From NCBI GenBank assembly GCA_963576475.1, contig OY754977.1:29864172-29928171 (forward strand): a stretch of 64,000 nucleotides of DNA. The letters are read 5' to 3'. The DNA is from Molanna angustata. Taxonomy: Eukaryota; Arthropoda; Insecta; Trichoptera; Molannidae. Numbering within the stretch: position 1 is the first letter of the stretch; each line of letters starts with the position of its first letter. Positions 35,512 to 45,074 of this stretch are shown here, one piece after another. The translations under genes were made by a program, and so were the position numbers. The notes under the pieces are model-generated. The model was not told the origin of the DNA and did no database searches. It saw nothing but the letters and a program-made list of their open reading frames with translations.

Positions 35512-36044
35512 TCCAACTGTCAATTTGTCCAAGAGAATTTATTTCACTTAAAAAATCGACAAAGTATCAAGCTAAGATATGTGATATTCGTATGCCAGCT
35601 CTATATTTTTCATGGTTTATTTTCAACTTTGAACACCAACTTAGAAGCTTAGCTGCATATATGTATGTACATAGATGTACTTCTACATCTCAAAGTTTTT
35701 TAAACAATTTTTATATAAATTGAATTTAGTGAAGACATCATTTCATACAATTTGTAAGGCAGTATAACACTACACAATATCAACGGGGACTCAATAGTTT
35801 GATACTTAATCTCCAAACAAACATACATACATACCATCATGCTGTTTTCATATTCTGGGTAGGAAAAAACGACTGACCTCCATACTATCCTATCCTGGCA
35901 TACATACCTACATGTTTTATATAAATAACAAAATATCTTAAAATGTTTATAAATTTGTGTTTAAGTGTTTATAGTTTGGTACGTATTCTTCAATTATATA
36001 TACTATAGCCATCGACAGTTGGATCTCATGTGTTAGATGTAACT
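35512..36044 (+). mobile_element. HINE-like element, copy C
   Basis: TCCAACTGTCAATTTGTCC at the left and GCCATCGACAGTTGGATC at the right; the end hairpin is degenerate (CATGTGTTAGATGTAACTT). It has the inner block CATCATGCTGTTTTCATATT and GGGTAGGAAAAA shared by copies A, B and D. The left tip is preceded by T. Confidence 0.55.
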
Positions 36045-36295
36045 TTGTTAGATGTGTGGTGCAACAATGCGGGGTGCATAACAAAAATAGATTTAATATT
36101 GTAAAATTTTGTTAAATGGTTTCAAAGTAGACCAATGAGTCATAGTAAATATTATTTAAAAAAAATTTAAGAAAGACTTCCAGGAATTGTACTATGTGAA
36201 ACAAAACTTAGGCAATATACTGTAAATTTTCCATTTATGAATAACAGATGCTCAGGGATGAGGGAGACTTGAGGAAATGTCGTCCTGACGAACTG

Positions 36296-36654
36296 AAAAG
36301 GGGGCCATGTGGTGCAACAATGCACCCCGGTTTACTCCCAAACAAATTAAATATGGAGTGGACATAGACCCCAATTAACCCACTCTTCAATTATCTCCTG
36401 CGCAGGCGCACAACAAATGCCGCTTTGGGATCCAGAGAGAAAAGAAACAAGCACGTCATTCGACCATCCAGCCAGTCAACAATCGGGCGTATTTCTTTAC
36501 TTCAATTCTCCGCAATTCCTGAACATCGCGAATATAGTAGTTATTATTTAAATTAAGAATTAGTAAAATGTGTAATATTTTATCGCAATAAATCTACAAA
36601 ATTGTAAGTTAATAATTTACTTTATCTTTTATATATTCTTCCCGTCATTCCAGT
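36296..36654 (+). mobile_element. LTR candidate with preceding polypurine tract
   Basis: A polypurine tract GAAAAGGGGG (36297-36306) is followed by CCATG and TGTGGTGCAACAATGC, a plausible LTR start (TG). Within are an Inr-like GTCATTCG, a poly(A) signal AATAAA (36587-36593) and a possible end CATTCCAGTCA near 36654. No internal gag-pol is present, so this would be the 3' LTR of a lost or deleted element. The same 16-bp TGTGGTGCAACAATGC also stands alone at 36055, just after HINE copy C. Superfamily unknown. Confidence 0.4.
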
Positions 36655-36804
36655 CATGGTTTTATTTAAGGGTTTGAGTTAAACACATGCACTCCTTCTG
36701 AGTCAATTAAATATGCATAAAAATAAGTAAAAATACTAGGAAACCCCCATAAAGATGTAAATAAACACTCGCACAGGACTTCCTAGTGAGGTCTTCATTG
36801 TACC

Positions 36805-37315
36805 AACGCAATAGATACACTTACTGGTGTATTGTGTGACAAGAAATTGCCAATAAAAATAAAGGGTCAGGTGTATAAAACAGTGGTCAGACCAACGATG
36901 ACCTACTCATCCGAATGCTGGGCATTGAAAAACAGTCATGTCCAGTTTCTTCACACCAACGAGATGAGAATGTTTATGATGATGGGCTGGTGGTGTTACG
37001 AGATTGGACCGGGTGAAGAATTCCATGTCCTTGGCAGTTTCAAAATCGCGCCAATCCGTGAAAAACTGACCAAAAATAGACTGAAGTGGTATGGACACGT
37101 TATGAGACTGCCACAGGATAATATGATAAAAAGAACGATGGGCATAGAGGTGGGGCCTAGAAGAACAGGTAGATCACTTGGATGTCCACAATAACCAGAG
37201 ATCTCAAGGAAGCAAGGCTTTGTTCGGAGGACGCGGAGGACAGAAGGACTTGGAGGATTAAGACTAGGAGAGCCGACCCCAAGTAAATGGGACGAAGGCT
37301 AGGGCGAAGAAGAAG
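36805..37315 (+). pseudogene. RTE-like LINE tail, plus strand, with (GAA)n end
   Basis: The frame from 36805 reads TLTGVLCDKKLPIKIKGQVY, KTVVRPTMTYSSECWAL, LHTNEMRMF and RLKWYGHVMRLPQDNMIKR. CDKK-P-K-KG-VY-T-VRP--Y-SECW and LHT-EMRM are hallmarks of a widespread RTE-clade end. A frame change near 37180 leads to ITRDLKEARLCSEDAEDRRT. It terminates with GGCGAAGAAGAAGAATAC. The catalytic region is absent. Confidence 0.75.
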
Positions 37316-37344
37316 AATACATACACTTACCAGTAATACGCACA

Positions 37345-37869
37345 AACATAATATTTCTTCTTTTTCTTCTTCTTCTTTATCCTCGCCATGTCCCGTTATA
37401 CGGTGTCGGCTTTTCTAACCATGCAGCGTCAATAGTTTCTCTGCTGCGTGTCCCCCTTTTTTAGACCCAGTTTCTTCGTATACCTTTGGGCATTCGTCAG
37501 TCAGGTGGTTTGGGGCCTTCCCTTCACGCTCTTATCAGTAGCCATGGAAAGGCACTTCTTCACCACGTGTTCATCCTCCCTTCTCATTAAATGGCCAAAC
37601 CATCTAAGACTGGCCTGCGTTACGTTCTCAGATATAGATGCCACCTTATAGCTCCCCCTGACGTACTCATTTCGGACCCTGTCTTTTAGTGTGACTCCTC
37701 CCGACCATCGTAACATTCGCATCTCTGTTGTATGAAGCTTTTGTTCGTGAGTCTTTTTTGTTGGCCATACTTCGCTGCCGTACAATAATAATGCTGGTCT
37801 GACGGCCGTTTTATAGACCTTTCCCTTGGTTTTTACAGGTATTTTTGGGTCGTACAAAACTCCCGTCAT
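37345..37869 (-). pseudogene. RTE-like LINE tail, minus strand, with (GAA)n end
   Basis: Minus-strand frame 37501-37869: TGVLYDPKIPVKTKGKVYKT, AVRPALLLYGSEVWPTKKTH, LHTTEMRMLRWSGGV and SLRWFGHLMRREDEHVVKKC. Same family as the plus-strand tail 36805-37315; the two 3' (GAA)n ends face each other about 30 bp apart. Its truncated 5' end at 37870 joins remnants of HINE copy E. Confidence 0.75.
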
Positions 37870-37986
37870 CGTTCGCCATTATATCTATCCTGATGTTGTT
37901 CTATGTGTTATATCCGCTTCGATAGAACCATCCAGAAACACATATTTTTTTTAAATAGAAAACAAAATATCTTAAAATATTAATTA
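37870..37986 (+). mobile_element. HINE-like element, copy E, left piece
   Basis: AACAAAATATCTTAAAATAT matches the interior of copies C and D. The part further left has been replaced or truncated by the RTE tail. Continues after the minisatellite unit at 39666. Confidence 0.5.
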
Positions 37987-39665
37987 ACTAGTGAACACCC
38001 GGCAAACTTCGTATTGCCTGTATAATTAAAAATTGTCCTCCATAACCACCCGTCGCTTCAGACTCTTCAATACCTCCCATCCCTTCAGTACTTCCCGTCC
38101 CTTCAGTACCTTCCGTCCCTTCAGTACCTCCCGTCCCTTCAGTACCTCCCTCAGTTACTCCCGTTCCTTCAGTTACTCCCGTTCCTTCAGTTACTCCCGT
38201 CCCTTCAGTTACTCCCGTCCCTTCAGTTACTCCCGTCCCTTAAGTTACTCCCGTCCCTTCAGTTACTCCCGTCCCTTCAGTTACTCCCGTCCCTTCAGTT
38301 ACTCCCGTCCCTTCAGTTACTCGCGTCCCTTCAGTTACTCCTGTCCCTTCAGTTACTCCCGTCCCTTCAGTTACTCCCGTCCCTTCAGTTACTCCCGTCC
38401 CTTCAGTTACTCCCGTCCCTTCAGTTACTCCCGTCCCTTCAGTTACTTCCGTCCCTTCAGTTACTCCCGTCCCTTCAGTTACTCCCGTCCCTTCAGTTAC
38501 TCCCGTCCCTTCAGTTACTCCCGTCCCTTCAGTTACTCCCGTCCCTTCAGTACCTTCCGTCCCTTCAGTACCTCCCGTCCCTTCAGTTACTCCGTCACTT
38601 CAGTTACTCCCGTCCCTTCAGTTACTCCCGTCCCTTCAGTTACTCCCGTCCCTTCAGTTACTCCCGTCCCTTCAGTTACTCCCGTCCCTTCAGTTACTCC
38701 CGTCCCTTCAGTTACTCCCGTCCCTTCAGTTACTCCCGTCCCTTCAGTTACTCCCGTCCCTTCAGTTACTCCCGTCCCTTCAGTTACTCCCGTCCCTTCA
38801 GTTACTCCCGTCCCTTCAGTTACTCCCGTCCCTTCAGTTACTCCCGTCCCTTCAGTTACTCCCGTCCCTTCAGTTACTCCCGTCCCTTCAGTTACTCCCG
38901 TCCCTTCAGTACCTTCCGTCCCTTCAGTACCTCCCGTCCCTTCAGTTACTCCCGTCCCTTCAGTTACTCCCGTCCCTTCAGGTACTCCCGTCACTTCAGT
39001 TACTCCCGTCCCTTCAGTTACTCCCGTCCCTTCAGTTACTCCCGTCCCTTCAGTTACTCCCGTCCCTTCAGTTACTCCCGTCCCTTCAGTTACTCCCGTC
39101 CCTTCAGTAGGTCCCGGTCATACGCTCGACAATTCATCAAAGTTTCATTGAAATTGATTGAACGGTTCCAAGGATAGTCCACCTTCATCGGTAAAATGAC
39201 CTGATACCCGATGAAGAAGAAGAAGAAGAAAATTTTTTTAATCCAGAAACCATCCCGGGCATACACTCGACAATTCGTCAAAGTTTCATTGAAATTGAAT
39301 GAACGGTTCTCAGGATAGTCCACCTTCATCAGTAAAATGACCTGATACCCGATGAAGAAGAAGAAGAATATTTTTTTTAATCCAGAAACCATCCCGGGCA
39401 TACACTCGATAATTCACCAAAATTTCATTGCAATCGGATGAACGGTTCCCAGGATAGTCCATCTTCATAGGTAAAATGACCTAATACTCGATGAAGAAGA
39501 AGAAGAAGAAAAAATTTTTGATCCAGAAACCATCCCTGGTATACTCTCGACAGTTCCCCAAAGTTTCATCGCAATCGGATGAGCGGTTTAGGAGCGCATT
39601 CAACACATACATAGATACATACATACATAGATACATAGATACAAACATTCAAATTTATAATATAG
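37987..39665 (+). mobile_element. Composite minisatellite element, unit 5, inserted in a HINE
   Basis: Head ACTAGTGAACACCCGGCAAA, about 58 copies of the 18-bp repeat (38070-39110), three to four 140-bp repeats and the standard tail ending TTATAATATAG. It interrupts HINE copy E: the flanks ATCTTAAAATATTAATT and ATTTGTGCGTAAATATTC are contiguous in other HINE copies. The flank pair shares ATT, a possible target duplication. This isolated unit shows that head and tail are real element ends. Confidence 0.8.
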
Positions 39666-39741
39666 ATTTGTGCGTAAATATTCTTCAATTATACATACTA
39701 TCGTCATCGACAGTTGGATCTTATGTGCTTCATGCAACTAT
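39666..39741 (+). mobile_element. HINE-like element, copy E, right end
   Basis: ATTCTTCAATTATACATACT and CATCGACAGTTGGATCTTAT followed by CATGCAACTAT: the standard HINE right end with a changed last base (CTAT for CTAG). Confidence 0.55.
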
Positions 39742-39839
39742 AGAAAAATATGATATTATACCAGATTTTTTGTATAATGTGGAGAATTCTGTCAGTCTAT
39801 CACAATCAACTTAGATTATTATTTGTACATTACAACATT

Positions 39840-40020
39840 ATTGTATTACTTCATCATCTTCATCAGCCTGTGTTTGCCCACTGCAGGACATAGGTCTCCC
39901 CTCCCCTTCTCCACTCCTCCCGTTCCTGTGCACTCCCATCCACTTTGGTCCAACAAATCTTTTAATGTCGTCCATTCATCTGTTTGGTGGTCGCCCTTGT
40001 GGTCTCTTGTCTTGCTTACC
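39840..40020 (-). mobile_element. RTE-like LINE 3' end with (ATC)n
   Basis: Plus strand: CTTCATCATCTTCATCAGCC, TGTTTGCCCACTGCAGGAC, ATAGGTCTCCCCTCC. This string, reversed, is a very common arthropod RTE-like LINE end (reading DMSCSGQTQAD on the minus strand followed by GAT repeats). Only about 180 bp remain. Confidence 0.6.
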
Positions 40021-40066
40021 TAAATAAAATTGACCAATATCTGTGTAAAGAAATATGTAGTTCAAG

Positions 40067-40258
40067 TAATTTTTTTTTTTAAATAAAAATGAATATGTCC
40101 TTTTTAAACAAGTACATATATATCTTCCTACGTTCCTAAATAAGCAAATAAATGCTTGTGCTATAGGTGAACGAAATCGGTCGAGGCAGGATTCCAACTC
40201 GCGACCACTGGATTACTATAACCGCTCGCGATAACCGCTCTGCCATCGACCCATCTTT
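40067..40258 (-). mobile_element. tRNA-derived SINE, family S2
   Basis: Minus strand: GGGTCGATGGCAGAGCGGTT (A box), GTCGCGAGTTGGAATCC (B-box region with a change), then GACCGATTTCGTTCACC, TATAGCACAAGCATTTATT and a T/A-rich tail. Matches the copy at 54705-54897 along its length. Confidence 0.7.
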
Positions 40259-40277
40259 CTAACATTATTTTTGTTTT

Positions 40278-40483
40278 TTAGTCCTAAATAATGCAAACCC
40301 AATTGTTCTTTAAACCTTAGTAATGTTCTTTAGTCCTAAGCAATGAAACCCCAAGTGTTCTTTAGTCCTTAGTAATGCAAACCCAATTTTTCTTTAGTCC
40401 TAAATTATGTAAACCCAATTGTTCTTTAGTCCTTAGTTATGCAAACCCTATTGTTATTCAGTCCTAAGTAATGCATACTCAAT
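40278..40483 (+). repeat. 32-bp minisatellite, about six copies
   Basis: TTAGTCCTAAATAATGCAAA CCCAATTGTTCT is repeated with about 10-20% divergence; one copy has lost part of its length (40318-40330). Confidence 0.8.
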
Positions 40484-40544
40484 CAAATTGAATTGAAGGA
40501 ACATCAATCCATCAGTTTTCGTTACTCAGTTGATGAGACACAGT

Positions 40545-40620
40545 TTCAGTGTTTTCAGTCTGGATCTGTAAGATGATAATTACTGTAAGTATCCAGAATG
40601 TCGCAATTTGTAATCGTAGC
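40545..40620 (+). mobile_element. SINE family S1, body fragment
   Basis: GTTTTCAGTCTGGATCTGTA and AAGTATCCAGAATGTCGC match the middle of the adjacent full S1 copy, in the same direction. It looks like a partial tandem S1 duplication or an older insertion. Confidence 0.55.
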
Positions 40621-40626
40621 ATGGTT

Positions 40627-40890
40627 TAATGTCGGCTTTCATGGCTCAGTTGATTTGATATCTGACTGCTGAGCCAAAGGTCCCGGGTTCGATTCCCGGT
40701 GAAAACACAGTTTTTAATTGGTTTTCAGTCTGGATCTGTGAGACGATAAATATCGTAAGTCTCCAAAATGCAGCAACTCGTTATTGGGTGCTTGTTAAAA
40801 TAATATTTGACATAGTACCTACCTGTTAGTTGCCCAAAAAAAAAATACCTGTTAGTAGCCCGAGAAGCGATACAAAAAATAAAAGTCAAC
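40627..40890 (+). mobile_element. tRNA-derived SINE, family S1, full-length copy
   Basis: A box TGGCTCAGTTG at 40642-40652 and B box GGTTCGATTCC at 40686-40696, with TGACTGCTGAGCC between, define a tRNA-like head. The body (TCAGTCTGGATCTGTGAGAC, AGTCTCCAAAATGCAGC) and tail (GTTAGTAGCCCGAGAAGCG, ATACAAAAAATAAA) follow. Transcription would be by RNA polymerase III from the internal boxes; reverse transcription would rely on a partner LINE that cannot be named here. Confidence 0.8.
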
Positions 40891-41265
40891 TATGCCAGAA
40901 AAATAAAAATTTTGAATGACCAATAATAAGTCATCTTCTCAAAACTGCCCCGCCCTTCCCTTGTCAATGTGATGAGAAACAATTCCTTTGATGTCCTCTT
41001 AATATCCTCTGTCCCAAATAGGCCATAGCATCCACTGAAATGACTCAACATAATATATTATGGGTCTATAGTATAAAATTGCACAAAAATAATCTGCTTT
41101 GTCGGTTATAACGTAACCGATTTGGACGTTAGCAAATAATCTTATAAAATGATAACAATCTGTGTCAAAAAAATTAAATTTGAAAAAAAAAACATTCAAA
41201 TGCGTTTAGAAAACAATTCAATCAACCTGGATTAGCATTAAAACAACGCAGTGTAATATGAAGAT

Positions 41266-41316
41266 TTGACCAACCTTTTTTTCACTTCATTGTGTTTTGA
41301 AAAAAAGGTTGGTCAA
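41266..41316. repeat. Perfect hairpin, 19-bp arms, 13-nt loop
   Basis: TTGACCAACCTTTTTTTCA at 41266-41284 and its exact reverse complement at 41298-41316. There is no longer terminal repeat around it. Confidence 0.85.
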
Positions 41317-41514
41317 TTCAATGACTTCAATGTCTTATATATTTTTATCAATGGCCCGTTAGTAACATAATGACCTATGCCCTAGTCATTTCTGTCCTAC
41401 TGTTACCTAACAGTTTGCTCTCTTTATGTGCTTATGATGTTCTTTCAGAAATTTGCAATAATTGGTGGTCTAGGCAGAATAGTAACATCACATTTATACG
41501 TGTGATCCGTTACA

Positions 41515-42038
41515 TTTTCTGCCTATTTTGAGCCAAATTGCACCCCATGACTTGCGAAGACAGTCTGCAGTGGTCCGTGAATATGAAAAGCTTATCCGGA
41601 ACTTGGAATTGCCATTCCATCCCGATCGAGTCTCACAGTAGGCTTAAATCACGAAAACCTCCACTGATTACGGCGAAGACCTTGCACGATAGCAATTTCT
41701 GTGTTGTCGAGTCCTGGAGGTCTAGATGGGAGGCGGCATCGGACCCAGTATTCAGCCATCTACCTTGCATTACGAGCAAACCACCTGGTTTCAACAAACC
41801 CCGAAGACTCTGGACAGCACTTAACCGAGTGCGGACTGGACGCGGCAGATGCGCCGACTTCTCCTTCAAGTGTGGATGGCGGGACTCTCCTGAGTGTGAC
41901 TGCGGTGCGGAGAGGCAGACTGTGAGCCATGTGGTGTCTGGGTGTGCTTTAAGAGCTTTTGGGGAGGACCCCTCGGAATTTATGGTCCTGAGTGAAGCAG
42001 CGGCCAATAATCTAGAAAACTTAGATTTTATTTTTTAA
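41515..42038 (+). pseudogene. LINE reverse-transcriptase C-terminal end, frameshifted
   Basis: An upstream frame gives LAPHDLRRQSAVVREYEKLI; after a frame change near 41630 the main frame reads SRLKSRKPPLITAK, KPPGFNKPRRLWTALNRVRT, GRGRCADFSFKCGWRDSPEC and DCGAERQTVSHVVSGC. SRLKSRK is also in the element at 20369-21373, and the PGF-PRR-W-LNRVRTG block is in the scrap at 9979. The C-C-H-C arrangement (ECDCG, HVV, C) is a zinc-knuckle-like terminal motif. The stop is at 42036-42038, with a short 3' untranslated region to about 42115. Dead, 5'-truncated copy. Confidence 0.75.
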
Positions 42039-42174
42039 CTTTTGACGGGCACTACAGTGCAACATATTATTGTGATATACTAACTTTTGTGACCATAAGA
42101 TAAATAAATATATCTTCGGTGGTTGGGTTTGATTTTTGAATAATTTGATTTTTCACAATAAACTTATTACTTAT

Positions 42175-42234
42175 TACATAGACATATTAATCTTGTAAAA
42201 TAATGTAATTTTACAAGATTAATATGTCTATGTA
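42175..42234. repeat. Perfect hairpin, 27-bp arms, 6-nt loop
   Basis: TACATAGACATATTAATCTT GTAAAAT (42175-42201) and its exact reverse complement (42208-42234), loop AATGTA. The size fits a small-RNA precursor stem, but the perfect pairing is more like a recent inverted duplication or foldback element. Confidence 0.9.
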
Positions 42235-42579
42235 CAAGTTACAGTCAATGTTGTTTTTTACTAGAGGAGGTCCATTTAGAATGGTTATCTACATATTATC
42301 CTTTTGTCTTAATAACAACTTTTTATTGTGCCTTATGTAAATTATTTATATATATATTTTAACTATTCATTCTTGCATAGAAACAGCCAAAATAACATCA
42401 TGACGACATCTGTTAAAATTAAGTTATATTACTTTGATAACATTCTTCAAAGTAATCTTATAAATAGTTCTGAACCAAACTAAACAACTATCAATCTTTT
42501 TCGTTAATATGTTTATCCGTATGTGGTGATTTTCTAAGATTCATAACGAAAATATTAATACGTGGCAACACTCATCTAT

Positions 42580-42614
42580 GGAACATTCCAGAATATTCAT
42601 TAATATATAAATAG
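42580..42614 (+). promoter_or_regulatory. Heat-shock element followed by TATA box
   Basis: GGAACATTCCAGAATATTCA (42580-42599) comprises four perfect alternating pentamers nGAAn/nTTCn, the heat-shock factor binding site. TATATAAATAG starts 5 bp later (42604-42614). About 30 bp downstream the sequence CGCCATTGC could hold the start site. A splice-donor-like CAGTAAGTAAT lies at 42767-42777, so a non-coding first exon of about 135 bp is possible. No heat-shock protein is encoded downstream in the window; an LTR promoter is the main alternative. Confidence 0.55.
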
Positions 42615-42779
42615 TCGTTTTTTCCTTCGCCCGCCATTGCTCCCTTAGCTGTTAGTTCGTACGCGTCAGTCAATATTAATCAACCGATAATTTCAATTTC
42701 ATTGTATTTTAATTATATTATATTTTTATAAAGAAAAGTTGGTATTGTGAATAAAATTGTGAAGTTCAGTAAGTAATCT

Positions 42780-43737
42780 TTTTTCATTCAGTTGACCCAA
42801 AACATTTCTTTGCATTTGAGATGAAATAATATTTAGAGGGAGTTGTTTGTTAAGATTCATAAATCAATTATTGAACACGGCTAGTAAATCCTTCAAATAA
42901 TCAAATAATATTTAAAATCTAGCAATAAACAAACCTCTAAACATATAATCTACAGATGTCACTTTTCATCTAGGTTGTATTTTATTTTAATCATTAAATA
43001 AATATTCAATACCTTACAGATACGTTTATATTTCAAACATTTTATTTAGATAATAAAATATTTGGAGAGTTTATTGTTGGCCGCAACCCACTCGTTTTTG
43101 TCATATTTTAAAACCATTCGTAAGATAATACTTGTTCATTCGTTTATTCTTCTTCTTCTTCTTCGTGTCAGCAGCATTCAAACAGTTATTGACTGTTGCT
43201 GCTGCTGTATTGGAAAGATTTGCCAGGATATTTCTGTTACCAGGGGGCACCGCGGGGAGGTTCTTTCCTTAATTCAATTATTGATTTGTTTTGAATAACG
43301 CTATATTTGTATTTTAATTAGCATATTATTACATTATGTAGGTACCTATCTACACATACCAAAAACCACTTAATCCAACACAAACCAACATGTAGAATGT
43401 TTCCCACAAGATATTCAATTTCATTCAATTCACAAATTATTTAGCTTTGGAAACACAACAATTTAAACATTTAAGGATCGATAAGGGAAAATTGCTTTTC
43501 CCCGAGGCAATTTTATATACCGTGTTTAATGATTAGTAAACGAAGTAACTTTACTAATATTAACACAGACGGCCAGAACTTGGTATATATTCAATTGTTC
43601 CTTGAATCGGGCAGTTAGTTTCCTACTTTTGGAAATTATCGGATGTATGAACTTAAATAGTTGTATGTTAAAGACCTTACACATACCTACAACATGGTTA
43701 TACATACAATACAGAAAGTTTGGATCATTTGATATGC

Positions 43738-43738
<1 letters not shown>
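42780..43738. other. AT-rich DNA, no gene seen
   Basis: Possible intron or unique DNA downstream of the HSE/TATA promoter candidate. A (CTT)n run at 43148-43164 and a small GC-richer patch at 43170-43265 show no recognisable product. Confidence 0.3.

Positions 43739-43808
<70 letters not shown>
43739..43808. repeat. (TA)n microsatellite, about 70 bp
   Basis: Thirty-five TA units flanked by unique sequence. Confidence 0.95.
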
Positions 43809-43811
<3 letters not shown>

Positions 43812-44099
43812 AATATGTGTTTATTTTGTGTATATTTTCCTATTGAAATTGTATTTTTTTTATTCTTTGTGGCTTATTCATCACTCTTTTTTTTCATCAG
43901 AACGAATCTTCTTAGTTCATTTACTTTAAATATACCTACTAGGTATTTTTTTAATTAAACTATAATGATTATACTACTAGTATAATGGAGTTCTACACAT
44001 AAAATACCGTCAGTATTGACAATTAAAAAAATACTTTCAATATATTTGCATTTTATTCTGTTTTCATATTCCTTATATTGATAATTTAGAAGTGTTAGA

Positions 44100-44340
44100 G
44101 TTACCGCTTGGGTAAGGTTACCACTTTGGTTGAACAAGGTGATGCAAGCCTGTCGGCGGAAACCACGACAGGCAGATGGTGGTAATACCGGTTTGTGTGT
44201 CCGCCTTCGGTAAAACACAACTAAACGATATCACAGATGCTGTGGTCGATTCCCGGTTACCGTCTATAGGAGTCTCCCAATAGTCAGGCACACGTATAGA
44301 TCGATCAAGCACATATGATACCGTATACAATTGATAATAA
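44100..44340. other. GC-richer block of unknown origin
   Basis: Contains GCAAGCCTGTCGGCGGAAAC and a B-box-like GGTCGATTCCCGGTTACC. It may be an old SINE or LINE piece. No matching copy was found in the window. Confidence 0.3.
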
Positions 44341-44381
44341 ATGCAGAATAAAACTCAGGTAATTATTGTTGGACAGAGATT

Positions 44382-44500
44382 TATTTAAACCAGCCGATGA
44401 CAGGTCGTAAGCCCTGTAGGTGCCTTGATTTCCCGGTTATCCTACAATAAATATTCCAACTTCGTCTCTATTGAGATAATTAAAAATCTGTTAAGAGATT
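44382..44500 (+). mobile_element. MITE-like repeat M1, copy 1 (partial)
   Basis: AAACCAGCCGATGACAGGTC, GTAAGCCCTGTAGGTGCC, TTGATTTCCCGGTTATCC and CTTCGTCTCTATTGAGAT match the copy at 47213-47375. The left end is missing. Confidence 0.65.
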
Positions 44501-44583
44501 TATTTATTTATTTATTCGTTGATCAACAATTAAGTCACATAACACATTAACATTATAGTGTCCCCCATAAAAGGATTAAAAGA

Positions 44584-44937
44584 TGTAACATGAATATAAC
44601 TTACTCGTTAAATATTCAGTTGTGCTTCGATATACAATGATAATTGGTTTACTTAATGAAAATATATAAAGTACTTATTTTTAGTTTTACAAATTTAGAT
44701 CGCGGATCTTGAACTATGAATAGGCGACTGGGCAGCGTAAGGACGTAGCAGGAGGTCTGGATGATACCGAATGATTGTGAACCCGGTGTGCGTCCTTATA
44801 TACCGGATTTGTCGTAGCCGGGTGAGCATGGCAGGTACTTTGTCGCTTACATGTATCGTAGCGCGTCGTAGCGCTGAACATGTGATCGTAGCCGATTCGT
44901 AGCAATGTGGCGCGGTGGCTGTCGCTCCGCTATAACA
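44584..44937 (-). promoter_or_regulatory. TATA+Inr core promoter, possibly a solo LTR
   Basis: Minus strand: TATATAAGG (about 44797-44805) and, 30 bp downstream, a perfect initiator TCATTC, the textbook spacing. Upstream are five GCTACGA words within about 110 bp. The block can be framed as TGTTATAGCGG...ATGTTACA, which fits LTR end rules (TG...CA), but 5-bp flanking duplications are not evident. No coding sequence follows on the minus strand within the window. Confidence 0.45.
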
Positions 44938-45042
44938 TTTTTGTATCAGTGGTTACTGCGCCATTAACAATTTTTCTTTCTAAAACTGTCAATTACATGA
45001 ATATGTTCATTATAAATTAAATTATTTATAATAAGAAGATAT

Positions 45043-45072
45043 CGGTCTCTCAGGCAAAACCCTGAGAGACCG
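45043..45072. repeat. Perfect hairpin, 12-bp arms
   Basis: CGGTCTCTCAGG and CCTGAGAGACCG separated by CAAAAC, at the 5' boundary of the LINE tail. Confidence 0.8.
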
Positions 45073-45074
45073 AG

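Noticed and set aside
39491..39814. Lysine-rich frame across the end of unit 5
   Set aside because: Starts in (GAA)n of the 140-bp repeat and runs through the element tail and HINE end.
43602..43958. 118-codon frame with Tyr-Ile repeats
   Set aside because: Runs through a (TA)n tract with unrelated low-complexity sequence on both sides.
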